Shown here piece by piece: positions 8,301 through 17,151 of a stretch of 64,000 nt of DNA; the first letter of the stretch is position 1, and every line of letters begins with the position of its first letter. Under the pieces are notes generated by a model. The model was not told the origin of the DNA and did no database searches. It was given only the letters and a program-made list of their open reading frames with translations. The stretch lies in the NCBI GenBank assembly GCA_026705925.1, contig JAPOZT010000034.1, positions 1-64,000 of the forward strand. Direction: 5' to 3'. The position numbers and the translations under genes were made by a program. Origin of the DNA: Gemmatimonadota bacterium (lineage in GTDB: Bacteria > JAAXHH01).

Positions 8301-11300
8301 TGAACCTGAGCTGGACGGACAATTCGTCGGTGGAGACCGGCTACGAAGTGGAGCGCAAGACGGGCGACTCCACCTCTGCGGCTTCCTACGCACCGATCGG
8401 CAGTGCGGCGGAGAATGCGACCGCGTACGCGGATAGCGGTCTGCAATGGGAAACAACGTATACCTATCGCGTCCGCGCGTCTGTGTCCGGTGTTTATTCG
8501 TCCTATTCGAACACGTATACAGTCACGACGCCGGATTCTACCGGTACCCCGCCCCCGCCCTCGTCCTTGTCAGCGAGCGCCGCGTCGTCGACGCAGATCA
8601 ACCTGAGCTGGAGAGACAACGCGAACAACGAAACCGGCTTCAAGATCGAGCGGCGTTTGTCGACGCAAACGGACGCGGACTTCAGCCAGGTCGATACGAC
8701 GGGTGTGAACGTCGAGTCGTATACCGACAGCGGTCTGACCCCGTCAACGGCCTACATCTATCGGGTGCGCGCATACAACACGGCGGGCAATTCGGCCTAC
8801 TCGAACGCGGACTCGGCGACGACCCCGCCGCTTCCGCCCTCGACGCTCAGTGCCAGGACGGTCTCATCGACGCAGATCCGTCTGAGCTGGACGGACGAAT
8901 CGGCCGGCGAGTCGGGCTTCAGGATCGAGCGCAAGCTGTCTTCGGCTGTGGGCGATACGTCGTACAGCCATATCGCCACGGCGGACTCCAACAGCACGAC
9001 GTATGCGGACAGTAGCGGCCTGGAGGAGGTTACGAGCTACACGTACCGGGTGCGTGCGTACAACGCCGGCGGGAACTCGGACTACTCGAATACGGCTACG
9101 ACGACGTCGTGGCCGCACGCGCCTACGGACCTGGACGGCAGCGTATCGATGAGGACGGTTAGCCTGAGTTGGACGGACAAGTCATTAGCGGAGACCGACT
9201 ACGAAGTGGAACGCAAGACCGGTACTGCAAGTTCCACGTCAACTTACGCGCGGATCGGCAGCACGGCCACGAACGTCACCACGTACTCGGATCCCGGTCT
9301 GCAATGGAATACGACCTATACTTATCGAGTACGGGCGTCGACGTTGGGATATGTTTATTCGTCCTATTCGAATACGTACACGGTTACGACGCCGGACTCC
9401 ACCGGCACTCCACCGCCGCCGTCGTCGTTGTCGGCGAGCGCTGCGTCGACGTCCCAGATCGACCTGAGGTGGAAGGACAACTCGAACGACGAGACCGGCT
9501 TCAAGATCGAGCGGCGTTTGTCGACCGAGAGCGACGCCGACTTCAGCCAGATCGACACGACGGCAGTCAACGACACCACGTACGCCGACAGCGGCCTGTC
9601 GGCGTCGACGACCTACATCTATCGGGTGCGCGCGTACAACACGGAGGGCAACTCGGGTTATTCGGGCACGGCCCGGGGAACCACGCTGCCTCCAACCCCG
9701 ACGCTCAGTGCCGAGGCGGTGTCATCGACGCAGATCAGTCTGAACTGGAAGGACAACTCGAACGACGAAACGGGCTTCAAGATCGAGCGCAAGCGCACTT
9801 CGGCCGGGGACGGTACGTACAGCCAGGTCGCCACGGCGAGCGCGAATGATACGACGTATACGGACAGCGGCCTTCGGGAAGGTACGAGTTACTCCTATCG
9901 GGTGCGTGCGTACAACGCCGGCGGGAACTCGGCTTACTCGAATGCGGCTGCGGCGACGACGTGGCCGCACGCGCCTACGGACCTGGACGGCAGCGTATCG
10001 ATGACGACGGTGAGCCTGAGCTGGTCGGACGAATCAACGGTGGAGACCGGCTACGAGATAGAGCGCAAGGCGGGAACTGCCGGCTCCACGGCTTCCTACG
10101 CGCCGATCGGCAGCGCGGCCGCGAATGCGGCCACGTACTCGGATAGCGGGCTACAATGGAATACGACCTATACCTATCGCGTGCGTGCGTCGATGTCGGA
10201 TATTCATTCGTCCTATTCGGACACGTATACGGTCACGACGCCGGACTCCACCGGTATACCGCCTCCTGGCACTCCGGACGTACCTGCGACGCCGTCGGCC
10301 CTGTCCGCGGAAGCCCAGTCAACTACAAGCGTTCTCCTGAGATGGACGGACAACTCGGACAACGAGACGGGTTTCAAGATCGAGCGGCGTTTGTCGACGG
10401 GAACGGATGCGGACTTCAGCCAGATCGACACGACGGCAGTCAGCGACACGACGTACACCGACAGCGGTCTCGACGAAGGCACGAGCTACAAGTATCGCGT
10501 TCGCGCGTTTAATTCGGTGGGCAACTCGGCCTACTCGAATGCGGACTCGGCGACGACCCACCTCACGCTTCCGGACGCGCCGTCGTCGCTGTCGGCTGGC
10601 GCAACTTCGCCGACGCAGATCAGCCTGAGCTGGTCGGATAATTCGGACAACGAGGACGGATTCAGGATCGAGCGCAAGCTCACGCCCGCGGCCGACAGTA
10701 CCTTCAGCCGGATCGGCATGGTGGGGGAGGACACCAAGTCCTACACCGACGGTGGTCTTGCCTCGGGCACAGGCTATACCTATCGGGTTTACGCGTTCAA
10801 TGAAGCTGGCGACTCGGACTACTCGAATCAGGCGTCGGCGACGACGCGTCCTACGAGGCCCGCCGCACCGTTCAGCCTGACCGCCACGGCGCAGTCGTCG
10901 TCTCGGATCCTACTGGGCTGGAAGGATGCTTCGCACAACGAGGCCGGTTTCAAGATCGAGCGAAAGCTGACGACTGCGGCCGACAGCACCTACAGCGAGA
11001 TCGGCACAGCGGGGACGAATGCCGAGACGTACACCGACAGCGGCCTTTCGGCGAGCACGGGCTATACCTATCGTGTCCGCGCGCACAACACGGCAGGCAA
11101 TTCGGACTACTCGGGCGAGGCAAGCGCGACGACGCAGGCCCCGTCGCCGCCCCCCGCCACGCCGTCGGGCCTGTCTGCGACCGCAACGTCGTCGTCGCAG
11201 ATCGATCTGACCTGGACGGACGAATCGGACAATGAGGACGGCTTCAAGGTCGAGCGCAAGTTGTCGACGGAGAGCGACGCCGACTTCAGCCAGATCGGGA

Positions 11301-14300
11301 TGACGGTAGCCAACGACACCACGTACACCGACAGCGGCCTGTCACCGTCGACGACCTATGTGTATCGCGTCCGCGCGTTCAATGACAGCGGTGATTCGGG
11401 CTATTCGGGAACAGACCTGGCAACCACGCCTTCCGCTTCCAACCTGCCAAAGGCTCCGTCGTCTTTGTCTGCGAGCGCTGTGTCGTCGTCCCGGATCAAC
11501 CTGAGCTGGACGGACAATTCGGACAACGAGACGGGCTTCAAGATCGAGCGCAAGCTCATGTCGGCATCCGACAGTACCTTCAGCCAGATCGGCAGGACGA
11601 ATGCGAACGGTACGACATATAGCGACAGCAGTCTCGACGAAGGCACGGGCTATAAGTATCGTGTTCGCGCATACAATGACAGCGGCAACTCGGTCTACTC
11701 GGGTACGGCATCGGCGACGACCCATGTGACTATTCCGTCGGCGCCGTCGTCGCTGTCGGCGAGTGCGCGGTCATCGTCGCAGATCGATCTGAGTTGGACG
11801 GACAACTCGGACAACGAGACGGGCTTCAAGATCGAGCGCAAGCTCACGTCGGCGTCCGACAGTACCTTCAGCCAGATCGGCACGGCAGGGGCGAATGCCC
11901 GGTCGTACACCGACGGCGGCCTGTCGGCGAGTATGGGCTATACGTATCGTGTCCGCGCGTACAACACGGCGGGCAATTCGGGCTATTCGAGAACGGCCTC
12001 GGCCACGACCCGGTCTTCGCGTCCGGCCGCGCCATTCAGCCTGACCGCCACGGCGAAGTCGTCGTCCCGGATCGACCTGGGTTGGAAGGATGCCTCGAAC
12101 AACGAGACGGGCTTCAAGATCGAGCGCAAGCTCACGTCGGCGTCCGACAACACCTTCAGCCAGATCGGCACGGCCAGCGCGGGCGCCGAGTCGTACACCG
12201 ACAGCGGCCTGTCGGCGAGCACGGGCTACACGTACCGGGTGCGCGCGTACAACTCCGTGGGCAATTCGGACTACTCGGACACGGCAAGCGCGACGACGCA
12301 GGCTCCGCCTCCGCCTCCGTCGGCGCCGTCGTCGTTGTCGGCGACCGCCAAGTCGTCGTCGCGGATCGACCTGAGCTGGGACGACAACTCGGACGACGAG
12401 TCGGGTTTCAAGATCGAGCGCCGGCTGTCGACAGGCAGCGACTCGGACTTCAGCCAGGTCGGCACGACGAGCGCGAACGATACGACGTACACCGACAGCG
12501 GCCTGTCGGCGTCGACGGCCTACGTCTACCGGGTGCGGGCGTACAATGCCAACGGCAACTCGGGTTATTCGGGCACGGCCCGGGCGACGACCAAAGTAGC
12601 TGTTCCGTCGGCGCCGTCGTCGCTGGCGGCGAGCGCCCGGTCCGCCACGAGCGTGCGCCTGAGATGGAAGGACAACTCGGACAACGAAAGTGGCTTCAAG
12701 ATCGAGCGCAAGCTGTCCACCCAGAACAACGCATCTTTCAGCCAGATTGGCACAGCGAGCGCGAACGATACGACCTACACCGACAGCGGTCTGTCGGCGA
12801 ATACGGGCTACACGTATCGGGTGCGCGCGTACAACTCGGGGGGCAACTCGGATTATTCGGCCACGGCTTCTGCGACGACCAACATGGCCCTGCCGGCCTC
12901 GCCGTCGGATCTGTCAGCGAGCGCGCGGTCGTCGTCGTCGATTCGCCTGAGTTGGGATGACAGATCGGACAACGAAACGGGTTTCAAGATCGAGCGCCGG
13001 CTGTCGTCGGGCAGCGACTCGGACTTCCGCCAGATCGGGACGGCGAACGCGGGCGCAGAGTTGTACACCGACAGCGGCCTGTCGGCAAGCACGGGCTACA
13101 CGTATCGCGTCCGGGCGTACAACTCGGCGGGCAATTCGGGTTATTCCGGCACGGCATCGGCCACGACCAGGGATTCGCTTCCTTCCGCGCCGTCCAGCCT
13201 GACCGCCACGGCGAAGTCTTCGTCCCGGATCGACCTGGGCTGGAAGGACACTTCGAACAACGAGAGCGGCTTCAAGATCGAGCGCAAGCTGTCCACTCAG
13301 ACCGACGCGAACTTCAGCCAGATCGGCACGGCAAACGCGGGCGCCAAGTCGTACACGGACAGCGGCCTGTCGGCGAGCACCGGATACACGTACCGTGTCC
13401 GGGCGTACAACTCGGTAGGCAATTCGAGCTATTCCGGCACGGCATCGGCCACGACGAAGGCCCCGCCTCCGCCTCCTGATGCCCCGTCGGCCCTGTCGGC
13501 GACCGCGAAGTCGTCTTCGCAGATCGACCTGAGCTGGGACGACAACTCGGACGACGAGACGGGTTTCAAGATCGAACGCCGGCTGTCCACGTCCTCCAGC
13601 TTCAGCCAGATCGATACGACGAGTGCGAACGATACCGACTACACCGACAGTGGCCTGTCGGCGTCGACGACCTATGTCTACCGGGTGCGGGCGTACAATG
13701 CCAACGGCAACTCGAGCTACTCGGGCACGGACCGCGCCACCACGCAATCCAACCTGCCCAGGGCGCCGTCGTCGCTATCAGCGACCGCGAAGTCGTCGTC
13801 GCGGATCGACCTGGGCTGGACGGACAATTCGGACAACGAGACGGGCTTCAAGATCGAGCGCAAGCTGTCTTCGGCGGCCAACAGTTCCTTCAGGCAGGTC
13901 GGTACGACCAGCGCGAATGATAACGATTACAGCGACAGCGGCCTCAGTGAAGGCACGGGCTACACGTACCGGGTGCGCGCGTACAATGCTTCGGGCAACT
14001 CGGTCTACTCGGCTTCGGCCTCGGCAACGACCAAGGTGTCTATTCCGTCCGCGCCGTCGTCGTTGTCGGCAAGCGTGCGATCGGCGACGACGATTCGCCT
14101 GAGCTGGACGGACAACGCGAGCAACGAGAGCGGTTTCAAGATCGAGCGCAAGCTGTCCTCGGCGGCCGACAGCACCTTCAGCCAGGTCGGCACGGCGAGT
14201 GCGAACGCGAGGTCGTACACCGACAGCGGCCTGTCGGCAAGCACGGGCTACACATATCGTGTCAGGGCGTACAACTCGGCGGGCAACTCGAGCTACTCGG

Positions 14301-15208
14301 GCACGGCTTCGGCGACGACCAAGGCTACTCCTCCGTCCACGCCGTCCAGCCTGACCGCCACGGCAAAGTCATCGTCCCGGATCGACCTGGGCTGGAAGGA
14401 TACTTCCAGCAACGAGAGCGGATTCAAGATCGAGCGCAAGCTGTCTTCGGCGGCCAACAGTTCCTTCAGCCAGATCGGCACGGCGAGCGCAAACGCGGAG
14501 TCATACACCAACAGCGGTCTGTCGGTGAGCACAGGCTATACGTACCGTATCCGGGCGTACAACTCGGCGGGCAACTCGAGCTACTCGGGCACGGCGAGCG
14601 CCACGACGAAGGCGCCTTCTCCTCCGGCCGCTCCGTCGGGTCTGGCCGCGGACGTCCAGTCATCCTCGAGCGTTGACCTTAGTTGGGACGACAACTCGAA
14701 CAACGAAACGGGTTTCAAGATCGAGCGCCGCTTGTCGACAGAGGACGACGACGACTTCAGCCAGATCGGCACGACCGGCGCGAACGATAACGACTACACC
14801 GACAGCGGCCTGTCACCGTCGACGACATACATCTACCGTGTGCGGGCGTACAATGACGGTGGCAACTCGAGCTATTCGGGCACGGACCGGGCTACCACGC
14901 TCGCGGCGGCCAGAGTGGTGGCGGAAATCTTCGAGTATGACCTCGAGAGCAGTCACCCGAATCCCTTCCGGGAACATGCGACGATCGTGTACACCCTGCC
15001 CGAGATGGCCGATGTTCGCCTGGAGCTATTCAATATACTGGGTCAGCAGGTACGGACGCTGATCGACGCGGCGAGGCCGCCGGGCCGGAACGAGATAACC
15101 TGGAACGGGCGTGATGGCAACGGCAGGATGGTATCGAGCGGCGTCTACATACTCAGGATGACCGCCGGGGACTTTGTCGAATACAGGAAGATTACGTTCT
15201 TGAAATAG
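5360..15208 (+). CDS. Giant secreted protein with about 31 fibronectin type III domains and a FlgD/T9SS-like C-terminal domain
   Basis: The 3282-residue product starts at TTG 5360, 6 nt after GAAAGG; an ATG at 5369 is the alternative. A signal peptide (basic n-region, LVLTCLVTICLFSG core, likely cleavage after VEA) is followed by about 130 residues of unknown fold. Then come 31 FN3 modules of roughly 95 residues, each with the signatures SWTDNSDNETGFKIERK and YTYRVRAYN. The final 90 residues (SSHPNPF, LELFNILGQQVRTL, GRDGNGRMVSSGVYILRM) match FlgD-Ig/type IX sorting-type C-terminal domains, implying outer-membrane export and surface display. It is probably an adhesin or stalk-like surface fibre. 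The first seven modules are diverged and encoded by AT-richer DNA. The rest are highly alike and ordered in 3- and 4-module super-repeats. Confidence 0.93.
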   Translation: MYRMLIRCIECRPRILVLTCLVTICLFSGTTVVEAQEEPEEPTYTLVVNIAATKPDSFVVKVTSESSSSPVDNLKKVLHSLSISTNASTDYMVFEYDGSSVPIDSTSTANANWPLRYKIDATAQEAVFTFTEFPCAWLYPSNDAFNIHAYYVDDPNNSAADFAYFDVVAPPKVTGLDGWVATANENELLLSLDWEPSYGAEGYIIERRLSTQVDWQVLFDRDNQQEIDVTGCRPSGLTDGCTISGSVYYYRVRAYTNSHLAAYSDSIEVRTPVISKPNPPLSLKANVRNVSQINLRWIDKSDNESGFKIERRKNSSDEWQVVAQGPYSPCEHVDSNQVVGTVDGNISSYTDGKIIDGKIPMSSLLPDTLYQYRVRAYNRGGFSTYSNIVTVTPTYVNSPSPPDNLTVSTRLIEIDNKLVTGSIRLTWHDNSFNETSFKIERRKSTEAEYGFIAEVDADVKSYVDTDIEQGKTYYYRVQAVNPHAVSGYTEPKSATTLQTVPDPPHNFYAWVRSQSDVVLLWKDVSDNEDGFIIERGFSETRLDSLTTVGPETEEYSDTTVSSGRTYYYRIRSYNSAGSGYATDVPKVTVSAPSAPRNLSGRASSTGIVLSWMEDSDNEAGFKIDRKLSTASRFSVIDSVGANSTAYTDFGVRSSRTYHYRVWAHNAIDSSGYSNIDTVSTRRLPPPPKPNSLTAQATSATEIQLSWTDNSDNELGFEISRRTRGASLAVVDSVGADVTTYTDSGLSPQTRYVYRVRAFNQNGRSDRTNNVAATTLPTSPLPAKPDSLTAQAVSSTQILLYWTDNSDNELGFEIRRRTPSDQALAVIDSVGANVTEYTDSGLSPHTQYNYRVLAYNASGLSSMSNSAVVKPSPPAAPSSLTAEVLSATEISLSWTDNADNEREFRIERKFTSASDSTYSQVGTASENATTYADGDLQEGTGYTYRVLAHNAGGNSEHSGTAAATTRPHAPTDLAGSVSMTTVNLSWTDNSSVETGYEVERKTGDSTSAASYAPIGSAAENATAYADSGLQWETTYTYRVRASVSGVYSSYSNTYTVTTPDSTGTPPPPSSLSASAASSTQINLSWRDNANNETGFKIERRLSTQTDADFSQVDTTGVNVESYTDSGLTPSTAYIYRVRAYNTAGNSAYSNADSATTPPLPPSTLSARTVSSTQIRLSWTDESAGESGFRIERKLSSAVGDTSYSHIATADSNSTTYADSSGLEEVTSYTYRVRAYNAGGNSDYSNTATTTSWPHAPTDLDGSVSMRTVSLSWTDKSLAETDYEVERKTGTASSTSTYARIGSTATNVTTYSDPGLQWNTTYTYRVRASTLGYVYSSYSNTYTVTTPDSTGTPPPPSSLSASAASTSQIDLRWKDNSNDETGFKIERRLSTESDADFSQIDTTAVNDTTYADSGLSASTTYIYRVRAYNTEGNSGYSGTARGTTLPPTPTLSAEAVSSTQISLNWKDNSNDETGFKIERKRTSAGDGTYSQVATASANDTTYTDSGLREGTSYSYRVRAYNAGGNSAYSNAAAATTWPHAPTDLDGSVSMTTVSLSWSDESTVETGYEIERKAGTAGSTASYAPIGSAAANAATYSDSGLQWNTTYTYRVRASMSDIHSSYSDTYTVTTPDSTGIPPPGTPDVPATPSALSAEAQSTTSVLLRWTDNSDNETGFKIERRLSTGTDADFSQIDTTAVSDTTYTDSGLDEGTSYKYRVRAFNSVGNSAYSNADSATTHLTLPDAPSSLSAGATSPTQISLSWSDNSDNEDGFRIERKLTPAADSTFSRIGMVGEDTKSYTDGGLASGTGYTYRVYAFNEAGDSDYSNQASATTRPTRPAAPFSLTATAQSSSRILLGWKDASHNEAGFKIERKLTTAADSTYSEIGTAGTNAETYTDSGLSASTGYTYRVRAHNTAGNSDYSGEASATTQAPSPPPATPSGLSATATSSSQIDLTWTDESDNEDGFKVERKLSTESDADFSQIGMTVANDTTYTDSGLSPSTTYVYRVRAFNDSGDSGYSGTDLATTPSASNLPKAPSSLSASAVSSSRINLSWTDNSDNETGFKIERKLMSASDSTFSQIGRTNANGTTYSDSSLDEGTGYKYRVRAYNDSGNSVYSGTASATTHVTIPSAPSSLSASARSSSQIDLSWTDNSDNETGFKIERKLTSASDSTFSQIGTAGANARSYTDGGLSASMGYTYRVRAYNTAGNSGYSRTASATTRSSRPAAPFSLTATAKSSSRIDLGWKDASNNETGFKIERKLTSASDNTFSQIGTASAGAESYTDSGLSASTGYTYRVRAYNSVGNSDYSDTASATTQAPPPPPSAPSSLSATAKSSSRIDLSWDDNSDDESGFKIERRLSTGSDSDFSQVGTTSANDTTYTDSGLSASTAYVYRVRAYNANGNSGYSGTARATTKVAVPSAPSSLAASARSATSVRLRWKDNSDNESGFKIERKLSTQNNASFSQIGTASANDTTYTDSGLSANTGYTYRVRAYNSGGNSDYSATASATTNMALPASPSDLSASARSSSSIRLSWDDRSDNETGFKIERRLSSGSDSDFRQIGTANAGAELYTDSGLSASTGYTYRVRAYNSAGNSGYSGTASATTRDSLPSAPSSLTATAKSSSRIDLGWKDTSNNESGFKIERKLSTQTDANFSQIGTANAGAKSYTDSGLSASTGYTYRVRAYNSVGNSSYSGTASATTKAPPPPPDAPSALSATAKSSSQIDLSWDDNSDDETGFKIERRLSTSSSFSQIDTTSANDTDYTDSGLSASTTYVYRVRAYNANGNSSYSGTDRATTQSNLPRAPSSLSATAKSSSRIDLGWTDNSDNETGFKIERKLSSAANSSFRQVGTTSANDNDYSDSGLSEGTGYTYRVRAYNASGNSVYSASASATTKVSIPSAPSSLSASVRSATTIRLSWTDNASNESGFKIERKLSSAADSTFSQVGTASANARSYTDSGLSASTGYTYRVRAYNSAGNSSYSGTASATTKATPPSTPSSLTATAKSSSRIDLGWKDTSSNESGFKIERKLSSAANSSFSQIGTASANAESYTNSGLSVSTGYTYRIRAYNSAGNSSYSGTASATTKAPSPPAAPSGLAADVQSSSSVDLSWDDNSNNETGFKIERRLSTEDDDDFSQIGTTGANDNDYTDSGLSPSTTYIYRVRAYNDGGNSSYSGTDRATTLAAARVVAEIFEYDLESSHPNPFREHATIVYTLPEMADVRLELFNILGQQVRTLIDAARPPGRNEITWNGRDGNGRMVSSGVYILRMTAGDFVEYRKITFLK
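7972..10560 (+). repeat. Three-module FN3 super-repeat (about 860 bp x 3)
   Basis: Modules 8-10, 11-13 and 14-16 repeat in order: a YSQVGTAS-type module, a module beginning PHAPTDL, and a PPPPSSLSAS/RLST-type module. The unit spans about 7972-8826, 8827-9687 and 9688-10560. The array grew by duplicating blocks of three domains. Confidence 0.75.
10276..14905 (+). repeat. Four-module FN3 super-repeat (about 1.16 kb x 4)
   Basis: Modules 16-31 form four blocks starting near 10276, 11437, 12596 and 13748. Equivalent positions share linkers and cores: c-modules (18, 22, 26, 30) have SLTATA(K/Q)SSSRI with LGWKD, d-modules (19, 23, 27, 31) have RRLST-type strands and DTTYTDSGLS, and a-modules 20 and 28 both begin SNLP. 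The pattern shows block duplication of four domains. Confidence 0.75.
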
Positions 15209-15320
15209 AAGTTATCGGTCGTGAACCGGTCCTGGTTACGGGCCGCATTCATACCGAAGCCAGGCTCTAGTCGATCGAGCGTTTCTACCGTACGCTTCTC
15301 CGACGGTGCTCTTCATCACA

Positions 15321-16055
15321 TCACCCGCTTTTACCCTCCGTCCAGGTGGTGAAGTATTCAGGTGCCCAGCGCCTGGCGACATGGAAGTCGTGGCGCTGAC
15401 CGGCCGCCAGCGGCGACGCCGTCTCCGCGTCGACCCAGGCCTCGATACCGGCCATTCCAGGGAATTCCAGGATCCAGGCGTACTCACCGCGGTCGCTGGC
15501 GCCCAGCAGCCCGAAGACCTCGCCGTGGATGAGGCCGTGGTCCCGGCTCACCTTCCGCATGCGCCGCCATCTCTCTTCGTCGTGATCACCGGAATCGTCC
15601 GCGGACGAACCACGGTGCCGACCGCCAAAGGCCAGAAGGACAAACGACGAATGATCGGCCGAAAGGGCCGGTATGATATGCGGATCGGTACCGGGGGTCA
15701 CCGGCGGTTCGGCCTTGCGCGGCAGCCAGTTAAGGCACTCCGGTTGCCAACGGTGGGCGAGGGTATAGTCGTAGTATCCGTAGCGACCGTACGGCGGTTC
15801 CGCCTCGGCCTTCATCCAGGCCTCCGCGCCGGCAAGGTCCGGGAATTCGATGGTCCAGAAACGCTCCCAGTTTCCACGAGATCCGAGCAGGCGATAGCCG
15901 TGGATACCGATCAGCCTGTGACGCTTGGAGACCGACAGCATCAAGTCGACGTGTCGCCGTTCGTAGTCGGTCCGCCGGTTCTCGTCCAGCTGATGCCATT
16001 CCGGCAACCGTCCACCACGGAACAGAATGACTACGGTTTCTTCCGGTTCGGACAT
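15321..16055 (-). CDS. Hypothetical protein built of two copies of one domain
   Basis: A 244-residue protein starting MSEPEETVVILF at ATG 16055, preceded by GAAGG at a good distance; the longer frame to 16196 lacks support. It contains two similar halves of about 105 residues. Half one reads VVILFRGG, GYRLLGSRGNWERFWTIEFPD, AGAEAWMKAE and LAHRWQPE. Half two reads FVLLAFGG, VFGLLGASDRGEYAWILEFPG, AGIEAWVDAE and VARRWAPE. Each looks like a small alpha+beta barrel monomer (ABM/Dabb-like), so the duplication may mimic a dimer in one chain. It has no signal peptide, and its function is unknown. Confidence 0.75.
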   Translation of the reverse strand: MSEPEETVVILFRGGRLPEWHQLDENRRTDYERRHVDLMLSVSKRHRLIGIHGYRLLGSRGNWERFWTIEFPDLAGAEAWMKAEAEPPYGRYGYYDYTLAHRWQPECLNWLPRKAEPPVTPGTDPHIIPALSADHSSFVLLAFGGRHRGSSADDSGDHDEERWRRMRKVSRDHGLIHGEVFGLLGASDRGEYAWILEFPGMAGIEAWVDAETASPLAAGQRHDFHVARRWAPEYFTTWTEGKSG

Positions 16056-16182
16056 GAAAGCCTTCTTTCGGATTGTCCGGTAACGGCGGGTGCACACGGT
16101 GCTTAATCGGACCGGCAGGTACTCCAGGGTAATACAGGTGGACCGTCCTCCCGGCACCCGCACCAACCGTAACAAGGATCCG

Positions 16183-17139
16183 TCACGAACGGACACCGGA
16201 GAACGTCCCGGGTTCCGGTAATCCCGCCACGGTACAGTTCAAGCTTGCGACACGGTTCGCGAGGCGAGTCGCACCGACCGGGTCTTTCGTGGCCGCGTAT
16301 TCGACGACGAAACCGGCGGCGAAGGCGTCTCCACATCCGGTGGTGTCGACCACGTCCCGGACCGGCTCCGAGGGGATGACAAAGGCTTCGGGCTCCCGGT
16401 CCTTCCGGTACACCGTGACGGGACCGAGCGGCCCCCGGGTAATAACGCATACCGAGGGACCGAGCGCTATTACGGACCGTCCGAATACGATGAAATCATC
16501 CTCCGAATCCAGCGGTCCGCCTAGGCCGCCTGGTCCGCCTGCCTGTTCACCTGCGCCGGCCGTACCGGCCAGCAGACGGGCCTCCACTTCGTTCATCTGA
16601 ACGACGTCGAACATTTCGATCCATCGTTGCCAGTCCTCGGGTGCCCGTTTACGCCTGTAGCCCTCTGCGTCGATGCCCAGACACAGGTTGTGCACGTCCA
16701 GGTACAGCAACCCGGTGGTCTTTTCCCGCACGGCCGCCATGGTTTCCAGGCTGATATCGTCGCCCACGATGAAATTCACCAGCAGCGCGTCAAGATCCAG
16801 AAACGGTTCGATCTGTTCGAAGGGTATGGGACCGATGTGGTTGGTCAGTTGCTCGACTTTCTCCAAGTCTTCGTCGTATCGGATCCGGTTCCGGCTGGTA
16901 CCCGTTTGTGAAACGCGGATGCCGCGGTTGCTGACGACGGGGCGTAGGTCCAGCATGGCGCGCATGGCGTCGTAACAATCCGTTCCGATGCGGCTGATGG
17001 GATACAGTGCGTCGCCTTCGCCCACGAGGTCGGCCATTACGGTGGTGTTGTACAGTATCCCGCCGAGGTCCTGGATCCGGCGGCCGCCGGCCATGAAGAT
17101 GGTGTCGTGGTTGATGAGGCCGATGATGCCAACGCGCAT
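16183..17139 (-). CDS. PfkB-family carbohydrate/nucleoside kinase
   Basis: A 318-residue ribokinase-fold kinase. The C-terminal PfkB signature DTTGCGDAFAAGF holds the catalytic Asp. GIIGLINHDTI and the GG motif in LGGILYNT lie at the N-terminus, and VQMNEVEARLL is the usual mid-domain motif. The substrate is not evident. A Gly/Pro-rich insert (AGGPGGLGGPLD) is encoded by a GGTCCGCCT-type repeat at 16513-16544. It sits 12 bp downstream of the glycosyltransferase gene, in the same direction, which could hint at a role in activated-sugar supply. That is weak inference. Confidence 0.9.
   Translation of the reverse strand: MRVGIIGLINHDTIFMAGGRRIQDLGGILYNTTVMADLVGEGDALYPISRIGTDCYDAMRAMLDLRPVVSNRGIRVSQTGTSRNRIRYDEDLEKVEQLTNHIGPIPFEQIEPFLDLDALLVNFIVGDDISLETMAAVREKTTGLLYLDVHNLCLGIDAEGYRRKRAPEDWQRWIEMFDVVQMNEVEARLLAGTAGAGEQAGGPGGLGGPLDSEDDFIVFGRSVIALGPSVCVITRGPLGPVTVYRKDREPEAFVIPSEPVRDVVDTTGCGDAFAAGFVVEYAATKDPVGATRLANRVASLNCTVAGLPEPGTFSGVRS
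16513..16544 (-). repeat. In-frame 9-bp GC-rich repeat inside the PfkB gene
   Basis: Units such as CGGTCCGCCT and AGGCCGCCT repeat with a 9-bp period and encode a Gly/Pro-rich loop not expected in PfkB kinases. Confidence 0.6.
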
Positions 17140-17151
17140 GTTGTTTCCAGT

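Noticed and set aside
12914..13747. Minus-strand frame of 277 residues across the FN3 array
   Set aside because: It is produced by the repeated, GC-rich FN3 coding sequence; many similar antisense frames occur at the same phase of each module.
7972..14905. Regular repeats that might suggest a CRISPR array
   Set aside because: The period is about 290 bp, the repeats are coding FN3 modules, and there are no short identical repeats with unique spacers or cas genes.
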